Shown here piece after piece: positions 1 to 7,828 of a DNA stretch of 38,411 nt (position 1 is its first letter; each line of letters starts with the position of its first letter). The notes beneath the pieces are model-generated. The model was not told the origin of the DNA and made no database searches. It was given only the letters and a program-made list of their open reading frames with translations. The translations under genes and the position numbers were made by a program. Source of the DNA: Pigmentiphaga sp. (GTDB lineage: Bacteria; Pseudomonadota; Gammaproteobacteria; Burkholderiales; Burkholderiaceae_B); assembly GCA_023228945.1 (NCBI GenBank), contig JALOAI010000038.1, positions 1-38,411 of the forward strand, in the 5' to 3' direction.

Positions 1-147
1 AGGCGGGAATCACCGGGCAAATTGATTAACAAATAAGCAGAAATCCGTCCGCATCGTGGGCGGCAGCGGCACATCGGCTCGTTCACGCCCGACTCGTCTC
101 AAAATCGGGAGATGATCGAGGTGCCCTTTAAGCCCCGTCGCGTGGCT

Positions 148-556
148 TCAAACTTGGCGTATGGCACCAGGGTACTCGCCAACACGCGAATCGGCAGTGA
201 GCAGGGTGATGCCCTCGCTCATGGCCTGCGCGATGAGCAGCCGGTCGAATGGATCGCTATGAATCGGCGGAAGGCTGCCCACCGACACGACGTGTTCGCT
301 GGTGATCACCAGTTCTTCATAGTGGTTGTCCAAGAGCCCACGGCGCAGCAAGCGCGGGTCGACCTGAAAATCCGCGCGACCGAGCCCCAGTTTGATCGTG
401 ATTTCCCAAAGGTTTGATCGTGATTTCCCAAAGGCTGGCAACGCTGAACATCAGCGTATTGCCGGTGTCGAGGATCAACCGGCGCGCGACTGGAGAAAGC
501 CGGGCAGAATCGCCTGCCGCCCATAGCAGTAAATGGGTGTCCAGCAGGAGTTTCAT
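148..556 (-). pseudogene. PIN-domain toxin, frameshifted by a tandem duplication
   Basis: The first part reads MKLLLDTHLLLWAAGD from 556 and the last part reads ...DPFDRLLIAQAMSEGITLLTADSRV to the stop at 148, but they lie in different frames. They are split at a perfect 22-bp tandem duplication (391-434). Removing one copy gives one 128-residue PIN protein with the usual acidic residues: D in LLDTH, E in SLWEI, D in DPFDR and D in LTADSR. The family (VapC-like, Sll0205 type) consists of metal-dependent RNases acting on tRNA or mRNA. The start overlaps the antitoxin stop as ATGA, so the pair is a normal TA operon whose toxin is inactive as written. It could be a recent mutation, a reversible switch or an assembly error. 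Confidence 0.85.
391..434. repeat. 22-bp perfect tandem duplication inside the PIN toxin
   Basis: Two identical 22-bp units lie head to tail at 391-412 and 413-434, each starting TTTGATCGTG and ending CCCAAAGG. Because 22 is not a multiple of three, the second copy shifts the frame of the minus-strand PIN gene in the codons just after SLWEITIK. Loss of one unit would restore the gene exactly. Confidence 0.95.
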
Positions 557-798
557 GCCTCGCCGCCAAACAGCTTTTCGATCTCTGTCTCGCCCATGCG
601 GTCGAAGTCGTCGGGCACCTGAACCTGCCCAGTCAAGAAGCCAAGGCGACGAACTTGGTCGTCTGGCGCATTGATGGGGATTACCTTCACCATGGGCTTA
701 CCCGCCTTGGTGATGATGAACGGTTCGCCGAGCGAGGCCCGCTCGATCAGGCGCGACAAGTGCGTTTTCGCTTGATGAATGTTGACGATTTCCATCAT
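553..798 (-). CDS. Phd/YefM-type antitoxin
   Basis: This 81-residue protein begins MMEIVNIHQAKTHLSRLIER and continues with GEPFIITKAGKPMVKVIP. That is the typical Phd/YefM N-terminal DNA-binding fold (residues about 1-50), followed by an acidic, flexible toxin-binding tail ending EIEKLFGGEA. It would bind and neutralise the PIN toxin encoded immediately downstream and repress its own operon. Two consecutive ATG codons (798 and 795) are possible starts and neither has a strong ribosome site. The stop overlaps the toxin start. The AT-rich stretch 799-835 just upstream is the likely promoter. The antitoxin frame is intact although the toxin is broken. Confidence 0.85.
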   Translation of the reverse strand: MMEIVNIHQAKTHLSRLIERASLGEPFIITKAGKPMVKVIPINAPDDQVRRLGFLTGQVQVPDDFDRMGETEIEKLFGGEA

Positions 799-864
799 TT
801 TTAGCTTTTGAACTAAGTCTTGTTAATTTATCATGGCCGCCGTTGTCGCCGCGAGGGCAACTGG

Positions 865-2490
865 TCACTCGGCCTGCAGACGGTAAATCGTCGGCGGCGC
901 GTCGTTCAGACTGCCGTCATAATTCAAATGTCTTGTCATATCGAGCACAAACGGCGCGCCCTGATAAAGAAGTTGCATCTGAGTGTCGTTCAGGCGGAGC
1001 CCGGCTCTTTCGGCAGCCGTATGGCAAAGTCGCTGGATGGTGGCGTCCACTCGAAGCTCGGTTGGGTTCGCTCTGGCAGATTGGACGACGGGCGGCGCCA
1101 GCATGCCTTCGGTCAGGTGAGGCTGCCTGCGATGCCAGCTCGTAACGCTCTGATAAGCATGACCCACCGATAACAGGGTGGCGTCGTCAAACGGCCTGCC
1201 AAGGACTTCCATGCCTAAAGGCAGGCCTTCCGCGTCAAAACCGTTGCAAAAGACGGCGGATGGGCCGGTTGGAGTGACGGTCTGTAAAAAACGGCCATTG
1301 CATCTCAAGAACTGAAGAGTATCGTGCTCATCGAGCCGAGGAGCGCCTTCCAGGGCGGCACTGACCAGCACATCGTAGTTTTCGAGAGCGCTTGGCATTA
1401 TGCGGATCGCCTTGCCCCATTCGCGCAGAGCCTGAATATATTCATAACCGGAAAAAAGGCATACCGGTAATACCCTTTGCAGAAAGTCGTGGCCAAATTG
1501 CCCGGGGTTCTCTTGCAAGGCCTTCAGGTGAATATTGAATGTCTCGGACTGAGCGATGATCCACCGCAACTGAGGCAGATTGGCGATCGGTTGAAAGTGG
1601 GTATTTTCGAGGGTGGCGCCCAGGCTTTTCAGGGCCTCCAGGGCGTCCTCCATCGCTTTGCCCACGGCCGCGTTTGCGCTGCGTTCCCAGAAATGCCGAA
1701 CCACGCCGATTCGCAAGCCTTTCAGATCGGACTTCAGGCTGGCGTGGAATCGAGGGGGAGGGCTGCTGACGCTGGCTGGGTCGTTGGGGTCGTGGCCAAC
1801 GATGGCGTCCAGTAATAAGGCGCAATCTTCGGCCGTACGGGCCATCGGTCCGCAATGATCGAACGTGAATGACGTGGGAATGATGCCGTGCCGACTGACG
1901 AGTCCGGAGCTGGGGACCAAGCCTGAGAGACCGCACAGGGAGGCGGGGCTTCGGATCGATCCTCCGGTGTCGGTGCCGAGCGCGCCGGGAATGAAGCGCG
2001 CGGCCAAGGCGGCGCCGGCGCCGCTGCTTGACCCTCCCGGCGAGCGCGCCAAGTTCCACGGGTTGCGGGGCAAGGGCCAGGGCAGGTCGGGTGTGGGGCC
2101 GCCAACTGCCAATTCAAAGGTGCCGAGCTTGCCAATGATGATGGCGCCGTTATTGATGAGCCGGTCGACAACGGTCGCGTTTTGATCCGGCAGGCGGTTC
2201 GCAAAAGCGCGGGAGTTGGCTGTAGTGGGTAAGCCCGCAACGTCGATGTTATCTTTCATGCCCAAAGGCAAGCCATGGAGTGGCCCGCTGCGGCCGTTTG
2301 CCATGCGCTCGCCATCGAGCCTCCGGGCCTGTTCGAAAGCACTCTCACGCCCGACCGAGACAAACGAGCCGATGGCGTTATCGAACTCGTCGATCCTGCG
2401 AAAACAAGCCTCGACGATGTCGACGGAAGAGACATGCCCGGACTGCATGGCCTGGCTAAGCTCGGATAAAGTGAGATCGGAAAGGTTCAT
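865..2490 (-). CDS. Amidase-signature family amidase
   Basis: The protein has 541 residues, normal for this family. The amidase signature is clear. The catalytic Lys is K79 in LPLGMKDN, the cis-Ser is S154 in SPGGSSSGAG, and the nucleophile is S178 in GTDTGGSIRSP, which gives the Ser-cisSer-Lys triad with the usual 24-residue spacing between the serines. Members hydrolyse amides in the cytoplasm; relatives include acylamidases, nicotinamidase-like and aryl amidases, and GatA. The absence of GatB/GatC neighbours argues against a tRNA amidotransferase role, and the substrate cannot be read from the sequence. It lies downstream of a CysB-like LysR gene on the same strand, across a 300-nt gap, so it probably has its own promoter. 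The ribosome site is weak. Confidence 0.9.
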   Translation of the reverse strand: MNLSDLTLSELSQAMQSGHVSSVDIVEACFRRIDEFDNAIGSFVSVGRESAFEQARRLDGERMANGRSGPLHGLPLGMKDNIDVAGLPTTANSRAFANRLPDQNATVVDRLINNGAIIIGKLGTFELAVGGPTPDLPWPLPRNPWNLARSPGGSSSGAGAALAARFIPGALGTDTGGSIRSPASLCGLSGLVPSSGLVSRHGIIPTSFTFDHCGPMARTAEDCALLLDAIVGHDPNDPASVSSPPPRFHASLKSDLKGLRIGVVRHFWERSANAAVGKAMEDALEALKSLGATLENTHFQPIANLPQLRWIIAQSETFNIHLKALQENPGQFGHDFLQRVLPVCLFSGYEYIQALREWGKAIRIMPSALENYDVLVSAALEGAPRLDEHDTLQFLRCNGRFLQTVTPTGPSAVFCNGFDAEGLPLGMEVLGRPFDDATLLSVGHAYQSVTSWHRRQPHLTEGMLAPPVVQSARANPTELRVDATIQRLCHTAAERAGLRLNDTQMQLLYQGAPFVLDMTRHLNYDGSLNDAPPTIYRLQAE

Positions 2491-2683
2491 GTGAGGGCGG
2501 CTCAGAGAAGCGAGTGATGAAGAACTCCCGCTCCGGCTGGAGCCGCTCCCTCATCATTCGGTGAGAGTGGGATTTGGCCTCGCCAGCTTTGCTGTGAACA
2601 GCTGGGTTGGCGCTTTGACCGGCGTCGAAACTTCGTTTTGGCGTGGGGTCGATAAGAAGCCCGTTCAGTGTCGCCTCCGGATG

Positions 2684-2725
2684 TTGTTCTATTTTTTAGG
2701 ACATAGAATCCATAATTGAGAACAA
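2684..2725. promoter_or_regulatory. AT-rich gap with inverted repeat before the amidase gene
   Basis: The 300-nt gap between the LysR stop (2791) and the amidase start (2490) holds no convincing gene. It contains an AT-rich core, with TTGTTCT (2684-2690) and AGAACAA (2719-2725) as an inverted repeat with a 28-nt spacer. This may be the amidase promoter or operator. No confident -35/-10 pair could be assigned. Confidence 0.3.
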
Positions 2726-2790
2726 TATTACACCAGAGTCGGCCGTTATAGACACTTGGTTCGTGAGCCTGCGTGGCCCCATCTTCGTGA

Positions 2791-3756
2791 TCAACCTGGA
2801 TCATTTCCGGGTTGCGCGCCGCCATGGTGATCCTCATAGTGCCGAACTTCATACTGCACCGATAGCCGATCCCAGTTGGGCGCCAGGCTTTCGATAAAGT
2901 CATACAAATACCGGCGCTGGTAGCGATGCGGATCGATCACCAGGGTGAGAAAGCTGGGCGCAAACAAATGATCCACGGCGATGGCCCGCAGATTCGCATC
3001 GCGCTGCGGGTCGAACATGGCGCCGGAGATCACCGCGATGCCAACTCCTTCCTCCACATAAGCCTTGATCGTGCTGGCGTCGGGCAGGGATAGCGCCGGT
3101 TCGAAGTCGTAGCCCTTGGCGCGCAGCGTGCGGCTCACCGCCCAGCCGCCGCTGGATAAAAAGCCCTGCTCGATGATGGGGTAGCGGATGATGTCGCGAA
3201 AGGCCACGGTTTCCTGTTCCAGCAAGGGATGGCCGGCGGGCACCAGCAGTACGCGCGGCACGGCGCGGTAGTCCAGCGCCAGCACGCCGCTGTCCGGCGC
3301 CGGTCGTTCGATGGTCAGGCCGACGTCGGCCTCGCCGGCGCGCACCAGTTCGATGATGTTGCCCGGCGTGGCTTGCCGGATATCCACGCTGACCTCGGGG
3401 TAGCGCTGCCGCAGGCCGTGGATCACCGGCGGCAGCAGGGAATAGGCGTAGGAATGCAGGGTGGCGATGGTGAGCCGGCCCGAGTCCTGCCGCAGCACAT
3501 CGTCGCCCATCTGCTTGAGGCCCTCGAACTCCTTCAGGATGCGCTTGGCGGCCAGCCAGGCCTGCTCGCCGTAGTCGGTAAGGCCGATGATACGCCCGCT
3601 TTTGCGGATCAGCAGCGAGGTGCCCATGCGGGATTCGAGCAGGCGGATCTGCTTGCTGATTCCCGGTTGCGAGGTGTGCAGGGCCTGCGCGGCCCGGGAG
3701 ATATTGAAGCCCGCGTCGACGATGGCGCAAAGATAGCGAAGCTGCTGCAAGTTCAT
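2791..3756 (-). CDS. LysR-family regulator, CysB/Cbl-like
   Basis: The chosen start (ATG at 3756) begins MNLQQLRYLCAIVDAGFNIS, which matches the CysB/Cbl N-terminus; an upstream extension in frame to 3897 has no support. The 321-residue length also fits CysB. The winged HTH covers about residues 1-65 (AAQALHTSQPGISKQIRLLE). The effector domain follows from about residue 90. CysB relatives are tetrameric activators, often answering to sulfur compounds, but the effector here is unknown. It is divergent from the plus-strand aromatic operon starting at 3914, so it is the best candidate regulator for that operon. It may also serve the amidase downstream. Confidence 0.88.
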   Translation of the reverse strand: MNLQQLRYLCAIVDAGFNISRAAQALHTSQPGISKQIRLLESRMGTSLLIRKSGRIIGLTDYGEQAWLAAKRILKEFEGLKQMGDDVLRQDSGRLTIATLHSYAYSLLPPVIHGLRQRYPEVSVDIRQATPGNIIELVRAGEADVGLTIERPAPDSGVLALDYRAVPRVLLVPAGHPLLEQETVAFRDIIRYPIIEQGFLSSGGWAVSRTLRAKGYDFEPALSLPDASTIKAYVEEGVGIAVISGAMFDPQRDANLRAIAVDHLFAPSFLTLVIDPHRYQRRYLYDFIESLAPNWDRLSVQYEVRHYEDHHGGAQPGNDPG

Positions 3757-3913
3757 GGCTGCTGGTCCGGTAAGGCGTCTTTCAGTATAGCGGCGGAGCC
3801 TTGCACCCATAACCCATGGGTCTAGGCCGATAACCAATGCTTCCTGTTCATCCCTGGGCTCGCTCAATAAGATGGCGGTCTTTCCAACACCGGCCATAGC
3901 CAGGGGGAATGCG
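3757..3913. promoter_or_regulatory. Divergent control region of LysR and the aromatic operon
   Basis: This 157-nt region separates the divergent LysR and isomerase genes. It contains the perfect palindrome ACCCATGGGT (3812-3821), flanked by ATAA on the left and by CGATAACCAAT further right, a layout that could suit LysR binding. AGGGGG at 3902-3907 is the isomerase ribosome site, six nt before the ATG at 3914. The binding assignment is inferred. Confidence 0.45.
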
Positions 3914-4546
3914 ATGTCACGGACACTCCAGTTCTTCTTCGATCTGCTCAGCCCCTACGCCTATCTGGCGCATGCGCGGCTGCCGGCGCTGGCCGAACGC
4001 CATGGGCTGACGCTGGATTACCAGCCGGTCGATCTGGCGCGGCTTAAGGTCCTGGCGGGCAATACCGGCCCGGGCAATCGCGATATCGCGATCAAGCATC
4101 GCTATCTGCGGCAAGACCTGCGGCGTTGGGCCGAGTTCTACGGCGTGCCGTTCTGTCCGCCCGCGGGCTACGGCTCGGCAAGGATCAACGCCGGCGCCCT
4201 GTATGCCCGCGATCGCGATATGTGCCGTCCTTATGTGGAATGGGCGTGGGGCGGGATCTGGGGCGAAGGGCGCGCCATGGACGACGACGCGCTGCTGCGC
4301 GAGGCCGCCGCCCGCTTCGGCTGGCCGGAACGCGAGTTCACCGGTTTCGTGGCGTCGCCCGAGGCCGCGCAACGACTGGCGGCGGGCACGCGGGCGGCGC
4401 ACGACGCCGGGGTGTTCGGCGTGCCCACGATGCGCTTCGACAACGAACTCTGGTGGGGCAACGATCGTCTGGAGTTCCTGGAGCGCCACCTGGAGGTCCG
4501 GGCGCCGACCGGCAAGACCCCGCCCGCCGCCCCGGCCGGCACGTAA
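3914..4546 (+). CDS. 2-hydroxychromene-2-carboxylate isomerase-like protein
   Basis: The 210-residue protein starts MSRTLQFFFDLLSPYAYLAH. The FDLLSPYAYLA segment is the signature of DsbA-fold, GST-kappa-like HCCA isomerases, with S13 at the position that activates glutathione. GVFGVPTMRFD carries the conserved cis-proline and the closing motif is WWGNDRLEFLERHL. NahD, the family prototype, converts 2-hydroxychromene-2-carboxylate to trans-o-hydroxybenzylidenepyruvate in naphthalene breakdown. The ATG at 3914, with AGGGGG six nt upstream, is preferred over the longer frame from 3872. It is the first gene of the operon, and the NahE-like aldolase that follows strongly supports a NahD role. The exact ring system is unknown. 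Confidence 0.85.
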   Translation: MSRTLQFFFDLLSPYAYLAHARLPALAERHGLTLDYQPVDLARLKVLAGNTGPGNRDIAIKHRYLRQDLRRWAEFYGVPFCPPAGYGSARINAGALYARDRDMCRPYVEWAWGGIWGEGRAMDDDALLREAAARFGWPEREFTGFVASPEAAQRLAAGTRAAHDAGVFGVPTMRFDNELWWGNDRLEFLERHLEVRAPTGKTPPAAPAGT

Positions 4547-4664
4547 CGCAGGCGCCCCGGGTCCACCGTCCCGGCCGGTTGGCCATCCAGAAGAACGTTG
4601 GAACTCGAGGTCAAGCCCGGCGACGCTCGCCATCGGCGCGCGGCGCCACCCATCACTAGCCCGG

Positions 4665-4699
4665 CGGCGGCGCTATTCAACGAACACCGAGCGCCGCCG
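4665..4699 (+). other. Intercistronic hairpin
   Basis: CGGCGGCGCT (4665-4674) pairs with AGCGCCGCCG (4690-4699) across a 15-nt loop. It lies in the 203-nt gap between the isomerase and the aldolase genes. There is no U-tract, so it is more likely a processing or partial attenuation element than a terminator. No gene is apparent in the gap. Confidence 0.4.
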
Positions 4700-4749
4700 G
4701 GACGCAAACCCAAACCACGATGGCCCGCAGGGGCCGGGAGAAAACCGCC

Positions 4750-5796
4750 ATGTCGCGTCAGAAACACCGTCTTACCGTCGAAGAAGTCCAGGGCGCCTGG
4801 GCCATCATGCCCACGCCGGCCAAGGCCAATGCGTCGGAGCCCGGCGCCGTGAATACGGTCGACCTCGACGAAGCCGAGCGCGCCGTCAATGCGCTGATCG
4901 CGGGTGGGGTGGACGGCATCCTCAGCCTGGGCACGCTGGGCGAGGGCGCCACCCTGACCTGGGATGAGAAGCGTACCTTCATGGGCGCCATGGTGGAAAC
5001 CGTGCGCGGCCGGGTGCCGTTCTTTGGCGGCACCACCAGCCTCAACACCCGCGACAGCATCGCGCAGACCCAGGCCGCCTACGACATGGGCGTGGACGGC
5101 ACCATGCTGGGCCTGCCGATGTGGTGCCGGGCCGATCTGCCCACCGCCGTGCAGTTCTACCGCGACGTGGCGGCGGCGGTGCCGGAGATGGCCATTTGCG
5201 TGTACGCCAACATCGAGGCCTTCAAGTTCGATTTCCCGCGGCCGTTCTGGGCCCAGATGGCCGAGATCCCGCAAGTGGTGTCGGCCAAGTACCTCACCAT
5301 CGCCCAACTGTTTACCGACCTCAAGCTGACCCGGGGCCGCATCCGCTTCCTCACCACCGACGGCGATCATTACGCCGCCGCGCGCATCGCGCCCGATGAT
5401 TGCACCGCCTTCTGGAGCAGCGGCGCTTCCTGCGGGCCGGTGGTGGCGGTGCGGCTGCGCGACGCCGTGCGCCGCGCCCGCCAAAGCGGCGATTGGTCGG
5501 AGGCCGAACGCATTGCGCACGAGGTCAAGCAATCGCTTGCCACTCTGTTCCCGCTGGGCAGCGTGGCCGAATTCGGCAAATACAACATCGGCCTGGAGAA
5601 GGCACGGATGGACGCCGCCGGCTGGATGCGGGCCGGCCCCTGCCGGCCGCCCTATGTCAGCGCGCCCGAGCCCTATCTGGAAGGCGCCCGTCAGTCCGGC
5701 CGCGCCTGGGCCGAGCTGGCCGCGCGCTACAGCGCCGAGGTCAAGGTCGACAACGGCGCCGAAGCCGACACCGCGGCCCGCGCCGAAGCGCGCTGA
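4750..5796 (+). CDS. NahE-like hydratase-aldolase (DHDPS superfamily)
   Basis: The 348-residue (beta/alpha)8 protein closely follows remembered NahE along its whole length: GAWAIMPTPAK, VNTVDLDEAERAV, DGILSLGTLGEGATLTW, GTMLGLPMW and TAFWSSGASCGP. K180 in VVSAKYL is the Schiff-base lysine and Y152 in VYAN the usual partner. NahE cleaves trans-o-hydroxybenzylidenepyruvate to salicylaldehyde and pyruvate; PhdJ is the carboxy-benzalpyruvate relative. The start at 4750 has GGGAG nine nt upstream; an in-frame ATG at 4720 is less likely. It lies between the isomerase and the ring-cleavage genes, as expected for a bicyclic-aromatic upper pathway. Function is confident; the precise substrate is inferred. 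Confidence 0.92.
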   Translation: MSRQKHRLTVEEVQGAWAIMPTPAKANASEPGAVNTVDLDEAERAVNALIAGGVDGILSLGTLGEGATLTWDEKRTFMGAMVETVRGRVPFFGGTTSLNTRDSIAQTQAAYDMGVDGTMLGLPMWCRADLPTAVQFYRDVAAAVPEMAICVYANIEAFKFDFPRPFWAQMAEIPQVVSAKYLTIAQLFTDLKLTRGRIRFLTTDGDHYAAARIAPDDCTAFWSSGASCGPVVAVRLRDAVRRARQSGDWSEAERIAHEVKQSLATLFPLGSVAEFGKYNIGLEKARMDAAGWMRAGPCRPPYVSAPEPYLEGARQSGRAWAELAARYSAEVKVDNGAEADTAARAEAR

Positions 5797-5806
5797 GGGG
5801 TCGGCC

Positions 5807-6082
5807 ATGAGCATGCATACCGTGGAGCGGGTGTTGTTCGAGATCGCCTCGGGGCCAGCCCAGGCCGCCGAGTTCAAGCGCGACCGCCAGGCCTTCCTGG
5901 CGGCCTATCCGCTGACGCCGGAAGAGGCCGGCATGCTGGCCCTGCTCGACGTGGCGCGCATGCAGGCACGCGGCGTGGACCCCATGCTCACCATGCGCGC
6001 CTTCACCGCGGTGGAAGGCCGTGAGCGGCTGGGCGACTACATGGGCAGCCTGCACGCGGCCGCCGGCAAAGGAGGGCAGTGA
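5807..6082 (+). CDS. LigA-like small subunit of class III extradiol dioxygenase
   Basis: This 91-residue helical protein (MSMHTVERVLFEIASGP..., FLAAYPLTPEEAGMLALLDV) resembles the LigA alpha subunit of protocatechuate 4,5-dioxygenase, which caps the active site of LigB. GAGGGG lies six nt before the ATG. The stop (6080-6082) is two nt before the LigB-like start, which indicates a co-translated pair. LigAB-type enzymes open catecholic rings next to the diol with Fe(II) and O2. Confidence 0.8.
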   Translation: MSMHTVERVLFEIASGPAQAAEFKRDRQAFLAAYPLTPEEAGMLALLDVARMQARGVDPMLTMRAFTAVEGRERLGDYMGSLHAAAGKGGQ

Positions 6083-6084
6083 CC

Positions 6085-6909
6085 ATGGCGACACTCGTGG
6101 GCGGCTTCTGTTTACCGCACAACCCCCTGATCGTCGGCGCGCCCGACGCCGCCGCGCCCGAACCGGCGGCGCGCGTGATGGCGGCCTTCGAGCAGGTGAA
6201 ACAGCGCATCGCCGCCCTGCGCGCCGATACCGTGGTGGTGATCGGCGACGATCACTACACCCTGTTCGGTACGCAATGCGCGCCGAGCATCCTGATCGGC
6301 ATCGGCGATGTGGAAGGCCCGATCGAACCCTGGCTCAACATTGCCCGCCGGCCGGTGGCCAATCATCCGGCGCTGGCGGAGCATCTGATGGACACCGGCC
6401 TCGACCAGGGCTTTGATTGGGCGGTGGCCAAAACCCTGGTGCTCGATCATTCCGTGATGGTGCCCATCCATTTGTCGGTACCCGACGGCGTGCGCGCCAT
6501 TCCCATCTATATCAGCAGCGGCGTCAAGCCCTTCATCCGCGGCCGGCGCTGCCTGGCCCTGGGTCGCATGCTGGGCGAGGCGATCGCCGCCTGGCCTGGT
6601 GAGGAGCGCGTGGTGGTGCTGGGCACCGGCGGCATCAGCCACTGGGTGGGCATGGCCGACATGGGCCGGGTGAACCAGGAATTCGACCAACGCATCCTCG
6701 GCTTGGTGGAGCAGGGCGAGCTGCAGGCCCTGGCCGCGCTGGGCGATGACGACATCATCGAACAAGGCGGCAACGGCGCGCTGGAGATCCGCAACTGGCT
6801 GGTGGCGCTGGCGGCATTGCAGTCGTACGAGGCCCGCGTGCTGCACTACGAACCCCTGGAAGCCTGGATCACCGGTTTGGGCTTTGTCGAGATGGCGGTG
6901 GCGGCATGA
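6085..6909 (+). CDS. LigB-like catalytic subunit of class III extradiol dioxygenase
   Basis: The 274-residue LigB-fold protein keeps the Fe(II) ligands H12 (GFCLPHNP), H57 (VIGDDHYT) and E234 (GALEIRNW). It also keeps the second-shell histidines H122 (VLDHSVMVP) and H186 (GTGGISHW). The ATG at 6085 has GGAGGG eight nt upstream and puts the first ligand at position 12, as in LigB; a GTG at 6079 is possible but too close. It would cleave the dihydroxylated ring made by the Rieske oxygenase and SDR encoded downstream, feeding the isomerase. Naphthalene pathways of the nah type use a class I enzyme (NahC) here, so this is a non-orthologous replacement. The stop overlaps the SDR start by four nt. 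Confidence 0.88.
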   Translation: MATLVGGFCLPHNPLIVGAPDAAAPEPAARVMAAFEQVKQRIAALRADTVVVIGDDHYTLFGTQCAPSILIGIGDVEGPIEPWLNIARRPVANHPALAEHLMDTGLDQGFDWAVAKTLVLDHSVMVPIHLSVPDGVRAIPIYISSGVKPFIRGRRCLALGRMLGEAIAAWPGEERVVVLGTGGISHWVGMADMGRVNQEFDQRILGLVEQGELQALAALGDDDIIEQGGNGALEIRNWLVALAALQSYEARVLHYEPLEAWITGLGFVEMAVAA

Positions 6910-7811
6910 TCGCGACCACCGGTTCCGCTGGGCGTCCGGCCGCCGCCAGCGCTCCCCCCGATCTGCCCTCGGCGGCCCGGGCGAATGCCGCGCCAGCCGA
7001 ACCGCGGCCGGCGGCCATCGATCGGCCACGCCAGGATTTCCAGGGCAAAGCCGCCCTGATCACCGCCGGCGGCGCCGGCATCGGCCGCGCGATCGCACTG
7101 TTGTTCGCCGAGCGCGGCGGCGTGCCGCTGATCACCGACCGCGACGGCGAGCAGGCCCGCGCGGTGTGCGCCGAGATCGAGGCTCGTGGCGGCAAGGCCG
7201 CCGCGATGGCGGTGGACGTGCGCGATGCCCGGCAGATCCGCGAGTCGGTGGCCGCGGCCGACGCCTTGCCGGGCGGGTTGGCGATGCTGTTCAACGTGGC
7301 CGGCATCAACATTCCCAAAACCGTGGAAACCATGGATGAAGACGAGTGGGAATCGGTGCTGGCGATCAACCTGACCTCGATGTATCACAGCTGCAAGCAC
7401 GCGATCCCGGCCATGCGCCGGCGCGGCGGCGGGGCGATCGTCAACGTGTCGTCCATTGCTGGCGTGCTGGCCGAGGCGCGCTGCGGCGCCTACAGCGCCT
7501 CCAAGGGCGGGGTGATCCTGCTCACGCAGAACCTGGCGATGGATCACGGCCAGGACAACATCCGGGCCAATGCGATTTGCCCGGGATCCACGCGCACGCC
7601 GCGCACCGAAGGCTATTGGCGCCAATCGCCCACCGGCAAGAGCGAAATGGCCGAGCTGTGCCCGCTCAAGCGCTCGGCCGAGCCCGAGGAGATCGCGCGC
7701 CCCGCGTTGTTCCTGGCATCGGACGAAGCCTCCTACATCACGGGCGCGGTGCTCACGGTGGACGGCGGCATGACCGCCGGCTTCCGGATTCCGACATTTG
7801 ACCGACTTTGA
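6906..7811 (+). CDS. SDR dehydrogenase, probable cis-dihydrodiol dehydrogenase
   Basis: A classical short-chain dehydrogenase of 301 residues. The cofactor motif TAGGAGIG is at 53-60, D78 in LITDRD suggests NAD(H), and the NVAG motif is at 130-133. The catalytic residues are S183 (VSSIAG), Y196 and K200 (YSASK). It carries an unusual 45-residue Ala/Pro-rich N-terminal extension. Translation may start further in, but no better ribosome site was seen, and the ATG at 6906 overlaps the LigB stop. Placed between ring-cleavage and Rieske oxygenase genes, it most likely oxidises the arene cis-dihydrodiol to the diol. A general alcohol-dehydrogenase role cannot be excluded. Confidence 0.83.
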   Translation: MIATTGSAGRPAAASAPPDLPSAARANAAPAEPRPAAIDRPRQDFQGKAALITAGGAGIGRAIALLFAERGGVPLITDRDGEQARAVCAEIEARGGKAAAMAVDVRDARQIRESVAAADALPGGLAMLFNVAGINIPKTVETMDEDEWESVLAINLTSMYHSCKHAIPAMRRRGGGAIVNVSSIAGVLAEARCGAYSASKGGVILLTQNLAMDHGQDNIRANAICPGSTRTPRTEGYWRQSPTGKSEMAELCPLKRSAEPEEIARPALFLASDEASYITGAVLTVDGGMTAGFRIPTFDRL

Positions 7812-7828
7812 ATACGGGACAAGCAACG

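Noticed and set aside
2502..2903. Minus-strand frame between the LysR and amidase genes
   Set aside because: It overlaps the LysR end, has no recognisable motif and no ribosome site.
4231..5877. Long minus-strand open frame opposite the NahE-like gene
   Set aside because: It is antisense to two well-supported genes, is rich in Gly/Ala/His/Arg as expected from high-GC shadow frames, and shows no family motif.
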